Assembly: GCF_029873635.1 (NCBI RefSeq)
Contig: NC_080423.1
Coordinates: 97,832,397-97,896,396 of the forward strand
Reading direction: 5' to 3'
DNA: 64,000 bases
Source: Malania oleifera
Taxonomy: Eukaryota; Streptophyta; Magnoliopsida; Santalales; Ximeniaceae
Notes under the pieces: generated by a model
Told to the model about the DNA's origin: nothing
Database searches by the model: none
What the model saw: only the letters and a program-made list of their open reading frames with translations
Shown: one piece after another, positions 54,831-64,000 of the stretch
Layout of the letters: every line of letters begins with the position of its first letter
Position numbering within the stretch: the stretch's first letter is position 1
Made by a program: the position numbers and the translations under genes

Positions 54831-56779
54831 AGGCATTATGAACTAATGGCAGTCTTCATTTTGTTTCTTCCTCATCCTTTTCCATGGATTTGGTCAAAGG
54901 TAGGTATGGAGGAGAATCTCCTCAAGTTTTTGCAGATTAAAAGCAAGATTTGCATTGAATGGTTGGGGAAATAGGTTTTCTCCAATTGGAGGAGAGATCC
55001 TGATGTATGGGTTGATGGATTAGGATCACTGCAGTAGCTTCATGATGGGGCCATGATTTGTCCTCATACCTTCTTCAGATTGGAGGATTTTCACTCGATA
55101 CAAAATTTTTTTGGCTGATTTCAATATTGGGTAGCAATTAAACAGCTACAGAGGTAAATTTCTTGTAGTTGGAGTGCGTTTGACTAGCAGGAGGTATTCT
55201 ATCTTCATACTAGAGGCTTGAAAGGGGTGAGTTGGCGAACGGTTTTTGAAGTTTTGGAGGTAGGTGAGGAAGGATCACAATTTCAGGAGTGTGGTCGGGA
55301 ATAAATCTTTAAAATCAAATGATCAATGGAGTTGAAAGGATTTGATGATGGGACATTTGTTGCCAAAGATTTGATTGGGTGCGTGGCGTTGCGGCACTTG
55401 TGGAGGTGTGGTGTGATCTCCAGTGGGTGCGGCTGCTGCTAGTCCAGAGAACTTAGTTGCAGTTAGGGTTTGTGACATAGAGAGGGTTGGGGCCTGGGAC
55501 TCCAAGGGTAATGGAGTGGGCTTGGAGTGGGTTGGGCTGGCTATCATTAACATTACTTTGTTTTTAGGTCAAATTTTGAGTGCTAAAGATCCAAATAATT
55601 TAAACAGTCAGCCCATGGTTTTAGTCAAATAATCTTCTACAAAGCAGGTCCAATATCCATTTCAAGCTTGGCAGGCCCAAAGCTCACACAAAACTCTATT
55701 TTGAGTCATTGGGGCCAAAATTAGCTCTGCTAACTAAAAATAGTGTTCAATACTAGCCAAAAGCCACATAATGGTAAAGTTGTAGAATCCTACTACAGTT
55801 GTTTCGCAGTTGGAGAAAGAGCAGTCGGCTATGCTCTCATCTCAGGCAAGAGATATTAGTCTTTTGAGTCTTGGAGGGCAGTAATTCTGTAGAAGCCAGA
55901 TTCAATTCAGACAACTCAGAGAGTTTGGTTGATGCTTCAATACCTTTAGTGGGAGACAAGTGAGCTTCCATTGGTTGCTTTTGAAGAGGCCGGAGGGGGT
56001 TCTCAAGGACTAAGAAGCTGGCGTGGACAAGTTTCAGGGTAAAATTGATGGTTTGGGGGGAAAAAATCTTTCATCTCATAAGGTTAGGGGTCTTAAGGTT
56101 TATGCTTGTTGGAAGGCCGTTGAGATGGGTGTTGAGATGAGAAAAAGATTTGAAGGGAAGTGAGCTTATTATAGTAGGATGACAACCAAATTTTTAAGGA
56201 GAAATGCAGAGTGACATTTATGTGTTGTGGAGGCTCCAAATGCTCAAAAGCATGCTATAGTTGAGAGGATTAGCAAGGGTAAGGAGAATAAGAAAAATGG
56301 GGTGATGTCTCGGGATAATGACAGTGAAGTCACTAGTGAGTTTGCTTGTGACTGGGGGTTACTTTAGGATGAGGTTGAGGAACATTATGGACACAGTTTT
56401 AACTCATTTGATTTACTTGGGAATATATTGTTTGTGCTGCCATCTCCAATGGAACGTTTGGAGGGATTTTCTATTTTATAGGATGATGGAATGGATAAAG
56501 AGCAGTAGTGTGAGGATAGAATACTGCCTACTCCTGTGGAGGAGCTTAATGGGAAGGATTTTGAAGCTCAGCAATTAGTGGATAAGATGGTCTTGTGGCT
56601 ATCTGATCTGGGCAATGGATTTTGACTTGATGGTGATAAAAGTATGGTGAAGAAGAGCCAAAGTGAACTAGTAATTTGCAGTGCTTGGTGAATTATGATG
56701 GAAGGGTTGGAGCTTGAAAGAGGGTTTTCTTGTTTAAATCTTATTTGATTTTTTTTATTTTCTAATTTTCATTTTTTTT
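54831..56779. other. Intronic sequence, possible LINE ORF1 remnant
   Basis: Short frames only. The GC-richer stretch at 55370-55560 and the basic stretch at 56110-56300 might come from an L1 ORF1/5' part, but no diagnostic motif was found. Confidence 0.3.
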
Positions 56780-57540
56780 TTGGGATTCCTTGTCGTCACT
56801 TTGGCTGTAATCCATTTTCTTTCTTATTACATATTTTTTCTAAAATGGGAAAAGAAAAAAAAAAAAAAGACGAGGAATCAACAAGTTCAGAAAAAAGCTC
56901 ACACACCCAAATATCCTCCCAGAACCAAATGAGATTCCCATTGCCCAATCTGCCTGGGTAAGAGGATAGAAAAAAATGAGGAACAAGTGGATAAACCTTC
57001 AAGGGCTTGTAATACGGCCTTCTATGGATATATAAGCCCTCGTCCCCCCCCCCCTCCCCTTAACTTTCTACCCACTTTCTCCACCATTGGATCCCAAAAA
57101 GTAGAACTAGGTTTACCTCCAAGAGGGATACTAAAGAAGTCAAAGGCCAATCTAAAATTGGATGGCCTGCTGACATAATTAACCATTGTGAATCACTTTT
57201 GCCCATGTTAATACCAGCCAACCCACTCTTATACATGTTCAACTTTTCTTGACAATTCCGAGAAAAGTTTAAACCTTTCAGAATTTCATGGCAACCTTTG
57301 AGAAAAAGAATGGTGTCATCCGCAACCTGAAGGTAGGATTTACAACCTCCTCTTTTCTTACCCTAAGACCATGAATCACATCTAGGCTTCGAGCATGACT
57401 AATCAACCTATTCAACACATCAACCTCATAGACAGGAAAGGAGAAAGAGGGTTCCCTTGCTTCAATCCGTCAGAGTACTTGAACCAAGCCCTAGGTTGGC
57501 AATTCACAATTACAAAAAATATTCATTGTAGAAGTTCATT
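56780..57540 (-). mobile_element. L1 LINE reverse transcriptase remnant, minus strand
   Basis: Reading the minus strand from 57350 downward gives LQVADDTILFLKGCHEILKG, the RT active-site region (usually FADD). NMYKSGLAGINMG and, after stops, RLGNGNLIWFWEDIW, the pre-zinc segment of plant L1 ORF2, follow. Heavily mutated. Left end near an A-rich/T-rich stretch at about 56810-56870. Confidence 0.75.
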
Positions 57541-59499
57541 TCCATTTTTTTCTATTGAAGGCATATAGGATTCTAGGAGAAGGAATAGGAAGGGGTTGTT
57601 TAGTTGGATTTTGAAAAGGCCTGTGATAAAGTGAGTGGGTTTTTTGGGTAGGATTCTGGGAAACAAGTGAATGTCATTGTGCTTCAAGGTTCAAACTATA
57701 TGAGCAGTTAGGGACTTACCCTCTAATGGTTCTCCATGGCGTGCTTATTTGCTTTTTGTTCGTGACTAGGAAAAGGAATATGAAGGGGGTTGTTGTTAAG
57801 TTGGATTTTAAAAAGGTTTACAATAGAGTTAGTGGGGCATTTTTGGACAGGGTTTGGGAATATGTGGAGGGAGTGAATGTGAATGTACTCCAAAGTTTAA
57901 ACTAAATGAGTGGAAGTCAAGGAATTTCCTTGTAGTGATTCTCCATGGCATGCTTATTTGCTTTTTGTTCATTTCCATTTTTTGTTGTTGAAGTTGTGAA
58001 TTGTGAGGATTCTTGGAGAAGGTACTTGTAGGGTTTGATTTTGAAAAGGCCTACGATAGAGTTAGTTGTTTTTTTTTTTTTGGATAGGGTTTTGGGGATA
58101 TGTGGAGTTAGTGGATTAGGGGTTCTCTATTTCTAGTGGTTGTTAATGGTCAATCTAGGAGCTTGGTTCTTGGCTTCAAGGAGCTTCTGTCAAAGTGATC
58201 CTTTGTTTTTTATTCTGTTTGCTTTAGTTGCTGATATCTTGAGTAGGGTATTACTTGGATGTGAGGCTTTAGGTTATTTGGAGGGGATTTGGTATGAGTA
58301 GGGAGGAGGTTTCTGTTTTGTGTCTCCACTTTGTTGATGTTAATATTCTTTTTTTTTTGAATGATGGTTTTGAGGTTTCCTGTTCTAAATATTTTTGGGG
58401 TTCTTCTCTTGGATTAATTTGTTCATGTCCAGCTTGCTTGGTTTAAATTTGAGTGCACATGACGTCTCTCATTATGCTTCTAGGAGGAGTGGCCTATGAC
58501 TTGCTTAGGTCTTTCTTTGAGAGGTAATTGTAATGCTAATTCTTTTTGTGATCCTGTTATGGAGGTCATTGTTAAGCTTAGTTTGCCCCCCTGTGGCTTT
58601 TGAAAAGGAACTTTTAGAAAAGAACTTATGAAAAGGTGCTAACTGAGATAGCTGTAAAAATTGTTTGGTCCCCCTACGAAAAGGGTGCTGTTAAAAAGAA
58701 AAATTTGTCTGTGTTCGGTAAAAAAGTTGTAAGGTGCTAAACATATTGAAAATGACTAAAATGGATATTTATTTTTAGAAAATGTAATTATGCATTGATA
58801 ACTTTGTAATATTTGAAAAAAAATGAAGGGCAACAGTGGAATAGAATAATTATCTGGGAAAAAAGCTAGCTTTTAGTTTTTAAAAGCTTCAAATCTGTAG
58901 CTTTCAAAAGTTCCCCAGAAAAGCTAAAGGCTGTCTTTATAAAAGTTGAAAAAGCTGTCACCCAAGTGCATTATACCCTACTTTTATTTTTAAAAGGAGA
59001 AGCTGAGGTAGAAAAGTGGGGTGGGGGAAGTGCGAACTCACCCTAAGAGCTTAGATGGGTGCAATTTTAGCTATTTTCCCTTAAGCCTAGACGTGGCTAG
59101 ATCTAAAGAAAGATTGGGGCAAGCCATGCCATTTTCCTTTAGAACTTGAATCCCTTTGGCATAAGGTGATCAAGAGCAAATATGGGCTTCATAGATATGG
59201 TTGGAATGGTAAGTTTTGGGTAGGGGGCGGGGTGTTGAATGTTTTCTATATTGAGAACAGACTTATCTCAGTTTTATGTCTTTGACTTACTACACATTGG
59301 GGATGGTTCTAAAATCCAGTTCTGGAAGGACTTGTGAGCATGAGATGCTTCTTTTATGATGCATTTCCACATTTATATAATCTTTCCTCTATTTGCAGTG
59401 CTCCTTTTACAAATTCTTATAATTGGGATTTGGGATGACTAATATTTTTTTCGAATCGTCAGTTCTTTTGGAATTTTAATGATAGGGAAGAGATGCACT

Positions 59500-60313
59500 T
59501 GGTTTTTTGAGTTCTATTCTCAAAATATGGTTATTAAAAATGCGATGTGGATCGTAGAATCTTACAATTCTACATTCCAAATACACCCAAAACGATACAA
59601 GTTGCAACAAAAATTGGAATAAAGTAGAATCGTAGAATCGGAATTGTAGAATCGGAAGTAGAATCCTACTAATCCTACTTTGTTACCTGGATTGCTTCCG
59701 CCCCCCCTCCCCTAAATTTTTTGGGCTTTAATATTATGGCTCAATACATGTTTATATTGGTCCAAAGGCCCCGAAAGGTTTACATTTGGCCCAAAGTCTT
59801 CAGAAACTGGGGCAAAATAACTCCCAGTCTTCCATCAATGAACAGATTCAGCAGAATCTGTATCTGATTTTCCTGGAGTTCGACACCTCAGTCCTCTACT
59901 CCTCCTTGAACTTCAGCATCCCAGCACCTGGATTTCTCTCCTGTTTGACAACCAGAGAGCCCTTCATATGGTGACTGGTGTTCGATCAGCAGCAGCCAGC
60001 AGTCTTGGTGTTCAATCAGCAGTTCTTTGGTGTTTGACAACCAGAGTTCATGGTGTTTGATAAGAACTCAGTCCTCAGTCTTCCTTCTTTGGTGTTCAAC
60101 AAAAACACCTCAGTCCTCTTCAACACAGAGTACTTGTTGTTTGCTTTGCACCAGCCAGGAAAAGAGCCAAGCCAGCTGGGCCAGCAGAGCTGCAAAAGTA
60201 TGCTCTGAAATGGATCTGCTTCTTCTTCTTCTTCTTCTTCTTCCACCTAGTTGGACTTGAGGCTTGGTTTGTTGTTGTTGTTGTTATACTTTCTAAGTTA
60301 CTAAGTTTTTAGT
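59500..60313. other. Non-LINE insert in L1 remnant
   Basis: Contains repeated GTAGAATC/GATTCTAC words (59550-59680), a C-run (59700-59711) and (TTC)n (60219-60243). No gene or transposon termini identified. Confidence 0.35.
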
Positions 60314-60810
60314 CTCAAGACTTGTCATAAAGTTCCAAAAGTACAAAATTTTTATTTTACATTGAAAGTAGAATCTTAGGATTCTCCATCCGATTCTACT
60401 ATCCGATCCAGTAGAACCCTCCATCGATCACACTTAGGACCCCAGTAGAGGAGGCCTAACAATGCTTTGTCATCTGATGTGTATGTTATGTGTAAGCATG
60501 AAACTACTAGTTATCTTTTTCTGCATTGTTACTTGGTTTGGAGGTTGTGGAATCATATTCTCAAGGCTTGTCATAAAGTTCCAAATATATAAAATTTTAA
60601 TATTTATTTTACATTTAAAGTAGAATCTTAGGATTCTCCATCCGATTCTACAATCCGCTCTAGTAGAACTCTCCAATGATCACACTTAGGACCCCCGTAG
60701 AGGAGGCGGCCTAACAATGCTTTGTCATTAGATGTGTATGTTGTGTGTAAGCATGAAACTACTAATCTTTTTCTGCATTGTTACTTGGTTTGGAGGTTGT
60801 GGAATCATAT
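60314..60810. repeat. Tandem duplication, 246-bp unit
   Basis: CTCAAGACTTGTCATAAAG...GGAATCATATT (60314-60559) is followed by a near-identical unit (60560-about 60810). Each unit includes the L1 zinc-region piece. Confidence 0.9.
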
Positions 60811-61190
60811 TTTTAAGTGATGATAAGTTTTGGGTGCGCCAGAACATTGAGGAGTTGTTTCTTTTGAGATTTTGGGGTTTTGGGTTAAGGAAATTGTAGG
60901 ATTTTATGAGACTGCACTGTACGCTATGTTGCTATTGTGTCATGCATTTGGTCAGAGAGGAATTCAGAGAGTACTTGGGGATACTGCTCTTCCTCCTCAA
61001 TTGCTATGTAGCCTTATAGGTTGGTTTTCTATGCATCACTTGCTGTCTGCCTTTGGAAAAGACCTTGAGTTCCTTCGAGTCATGCTCAGAGTGTATTGAG
61101 TCTGACAGCTTTGATTTCTTGTTCTCTGTATTGTATATTCCTTTTTAATATCTTAAAATTATCTTTCTTTTTCTTATAAAAAAGGATTGG

Positions 61191-61590
61191 TAGCAGCAGG
61201 CGCCAATAGCTAATTTTAAACATCTCTGGTTGTTATTTTTTGAGGATGTTGATGCTTAATATGTTGCCCATGATTGTGTAAATTGACGAAAAATGATTCA
61301 TGTAGCTGGCCCCATTGTTGGGAATTAAGGCTTGATTTGTTGTCATGTTGTTTAATATGGAAAGGCTAAAATTTGTCCTTAAAGTTCAATCACTTAATAT
61401 TTGTATGATGAAGGTACAGTGTTTTTCTTTAGCTAAAGCTTTGCATCCTTGGCTAATTATGATAGTAGGGACAGATAACGAGAACTGGATTACTTTGCAC
61501 AGTAACACAATGGCAGTGATATTAACATAACGAGGAGAAAATGAAATGTAATATTATGTTTTAATCTATATCATTGTTTGTGGAGGGGGG
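61191..61590. other. Intronic spacer
   Basis: Nothing recognised between two LINE remnants. Confidence 0.35.
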
Positions 61591-63779
61591 TTGAAGCACC
61601 AGATTTTCCCACTGAACAGCAAGTGCCTACAGACGATTCAAAATTTTGGTAGAGTTGATATGGATGAGGAGATTCTGATTAAGATGTTATTAAGAAGGGT
61701 ATTTGTGCATTCTATAAGAACCTTCATTCAGAACCTGAAAATTGGAGACCAAGAGTTGATGGCATTACTTTTAGCACCCTGAATCCTTCTACAGTACAGT
61801 GGCCGGAGAGGCTTTTTAGCTAGGAGGAAATTCTTCAAGCTCTTAAGGATTGTAGCTGACTGTTCCAGGTCCTGATGTTTTCACCCATGCTTTCTTTCAA
61901 GCAAGCTAGGACCTGTTGTCAAGCGGGAAACTGTCAGGATTTTGAACACTTTCACAGAACAAGCAGATCTGTAAGAAGCCTTAACTGAGTTAACTTATGT
62001 TACTTGATTCCTAGGAAAGCTGGTGCCTTAAACATCAAGTGTTTCCGGCCTATCAGCTTAGGAAAGTATTTGCAAAATTCTTAACCAAGTTTCTCGCCTC
62101 AAGACTCAGGAAAGCAATTCCAGAAGTCACTTCAGCATGCTTTTGTTGCAGTTAGACAAATGTAGGATGCTGCCATTATTGCCTATGAAGTTGTGGATGC
62201 CTCCTCCAAGGCAATGAAATGAGGGGTGCTCTGCAAACTTGATGTGGAAAGAGCTTTTTGCAGTTTAGTTGGGATTCCCTCCTTTACATTCTCAAAAAAA
62301 AAAGACCTTTGGTGATCTTTGGCACAAAATGGATTCATCAATTATTGTCACTCCCACTTTTTCAGTACGTATTAATGGCTGCTGTCACTCCCTTATTATT
62401 CATCATGGTGATGGAAGTGCGGAGCCTCCTCCTGCAAAAAAGCCATAGATGGAGGTCTTCTCAAAGGGTTTAGCATTGGGAAGAATGATAGAGAAATAAA
62501 AGTCCCCATCTTCTCTTTGCTAATGACATCATTATCTTCTGTGAGGCAGATCCTAAGCAAATAATTAGAAGGTGTAAGGGCTGAAAATCAGTTTGGAAAA
62601 TGTCGAAATTATTCCAATGGGGAGACAGCACTGGGGGGACACTCCTTGCTTGCATCCTGGGTTGCCAATTGGGATCCTTTCCTCTAACTTACCTTGGTCT
62701 CCCTCTTGGAGCTAAATTTAATAATGAAGGTTGAGAGATTTTTGAAAAATCTTTCTGGATGGAAAAGGGTTTACCTGTCTACATTATGCCCTATTTACCA
62801 TTCCTTGCTCAATAACCAAAAGATTGGAGGACATTCAGATAAGATTTCTTTGGGGAAACATGGGAGAAGAGTTCAAGTAACGTCTTGTCAAATGGGGTTG
62901 CCAACCAACAGACACAAAATGGGGGATTAGGGCTCAAGTCCCTCTCTACCTTTACAAAGCCCTCCTTGGTAAATGGCTTTGGAGTTTCATGAACAAACAA
63001 TATCACTTTTGGAGAAAATAAATTGTTTCAAATTATTGGCTTGACCATTACTGTTGGACTTCTAAAGAAGTTAGAGAATCCTATGGTGTTGGAGTTTGGA
63101 GATACACTTGCAAAGGCTGGGAAGATTTTTTTCTCCTTTATAAAATTTGACATGGAAATGAGGATAACATTTTCCTTTTGGCATGAGAGTTGGTGTGGCC
63201 TCTCTCCTCTTGGCACAAGGTTCCTACTATTGCAAAGATGTACTTATAAGCGGCCAGCTCCAACTTTTGGCCAATAATATCACCTGGGACTTCCCACCTG
63301 TGGGGAATGCCCATGATTGGGAGATTAAGTGCTTTGTGGATTTCTTTGGAAGCCTATACAAATTTGTTTTTGAAACATCCCTAATGAACCAAATGGACCT
63401 TGGACAATGACGGAAGTTTTTGGTCAATGCCTACTGTGAGAAACTCATATTGCCAGCAGTATCAAGAAGAGAGTTCCTCTGGGAGCTTATTTGGAAGATC
63501 CCTTCCCCAACAAAGGATCCTTGTTTTTTTTGACCAGGAGGCAACCTTGGAAAAATCCTAACGATAAACAATCTGCGGAAATGGCGACTGCCCTTGGTTA
63601 ACAGTTGCTATTTGTGCAAGGAAGATGTTGAGATGATTGACCATATTCTTCTGTACTGTCTTTAGTTTAGACACCTCTGGGATTTGGCCATTGCCTTGTC
63701 CAGGCAGCAGCGGTCACTGCTATGACAGTGGAGAAAGAAATCTGGGCTTGGAAATTCGGTAAAGTAAAAGAAAGAACAA

Positions 63780-63827
<48 letters not shown>

Positions 63828-64000
63828 GCGAGCTTCTACAGCTTTGACTCTTACTTTCTCTTTGCTTATTTGGATAGTGTGGAGGGAAAGAGATAGAAGA
63901 GGCTTTGAAGGATCAGCTATTCTGCTGAATATGGATCAAAGACAGATGGACATGCACTTGCACTATGGCATAGTGTATTGTACATGATTGACTCCTGTAC
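61591..64000 (+). mobile_element. Second L1 LINE ORF2 remnant, plus strand
   Basis: Frames in order give an FRPISL RT motif (62048), a KLDVERAFCSLVGIPS-like segment (62236), RFLWGN (62845) and a zinc-region stretch CARKMLR..TIFFC (about 63615; one-base shift gives CYLCKEDVEMIDHILLYC). WIVWRERDRRGFEGS, the ORF2 C-terminal motif, lies near 63875. Many stops. The Trp-rich motif comes after the AAAG microsatellite, so the LINE continues to the window end. Confidence 0.8.
63777..63826. repeat. (AAAG)n microsatellite
   Basis: About 12 uninterrupted AAAG units inside the L1 remnant. Confidence 0.92.

Larger units (their letters stand above)
57541..61190 (+). mobile_element. L1 LINE ORF2 remnant, plus strand, with duplications and an insert
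   Basis: Ordered plus-strand L1 pieces. Three repeats of a VKLDFEKA-type RT segment occur at about 57590, 57800 and 58030. VNGQSRSLVLGF (about 58140) and a GDGSKIQFWKDL-type segment (about 59300) follow. Zinc-knuckle-like DVCVMCKHETT...FLHCYLVWRLW appears twice (60476-60550 and 60728-60800), and a 3' end with TTTCTTATAAAAAAGG sits near 61175. A segment at about 59500-60310 without L1 features interrupts it. Confidence 0.7.

Noticed and set aside
55323-55632. Possible gene at the GC-richer 55.4 kb stretch
   Set aside because: Frames on both strands of similar length, no domain, located inside intron 2 among LINE remnants.

Overview
The window is a repeat-rich, AT-rich piece of a flowering-plant nuclear genome, most likely a eudicot. 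Two real host genes stand out. One is a complete, intronless, GC-rich secreted T2-family ribonuclease gene (17314-18039, + strand). The other is the 5' end (exons 1 and 2) of a GTG/COLD1/GPHR-type membrane protein gene (48784-53537, + strand), whose later exons lie beyond the window. Species and chromosome cannot be determined from the sequence.

Region 0.3-16.3 kb is a nest of DNA transposons and retrotransposons. Two copies of a decayed Mutator-like element (MULE) face each other (about 0.3-5.3 kb forward, 12.1-16.3 kb reverse) and form a large interrupted inverted repeat. A third, smaller MULE-like unit with long inverted ends lies between them (5.26-8.96 kb). Into these sit minus-strand gypsy solo LTRs (2056-3525; 12572-14532), a copia 5' end (5684-6276), an RTE-type LINE fragment (7.0-8.2 kb), a SIRE-like copia LTR (about 8.96-10.43 kb) and a CACTA terminal array (10995-12064). 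The ribonuclease gene follows, with a TATA box and a polyadenylation signal.

Region 19-48 kb is almost entirely retrotransposons. In order: an RTE endonuclease fragment; two SIRE-like copia LTRs, one split by a third gypsy solo LTR with a perfect 5-bp target duplication; a CACTA end split by a nearly full-length but dead Tekay-like Ty3/gypsy element (25400-34302); a minus-strand Athila-like gag-PR-RT remnant; a minus-strand Tekay integrase remnant; and two Cassandra-type TRIM elements carrying 5S-rRNA-like sequence. One TRIM lies inside a minus-strand SIRE copia polyprotein. Two more LTR blocks follow.

Region 48.5-64 kb is the GTG-type gene. Exon 1 directly follows a GA microsatellite. Intron 1 is about 4.4 kb, and intron 2 runs more than 10 kb to the window end. 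Both introns hold L1-type LINE fragments on both strands and at least five local tandem duplications; another duplication copies the 3' end of exon 2 with its splice donor.

No wholly new gene system is evident. The most notable signals are the C-to-T (methylation-type) decay of the Tekay element, the Cassandra 5S-bearing TRIMs in both orientations, arrays of the palindrome TTCGTCGACGAA near one end of all five gypsy LTRs, the large MULE inverted repeat, and the intronless GC-rich ribonuclease gene isolated in repeats. Positions of LTR and LINE edges marked as approximate were judged by eye.
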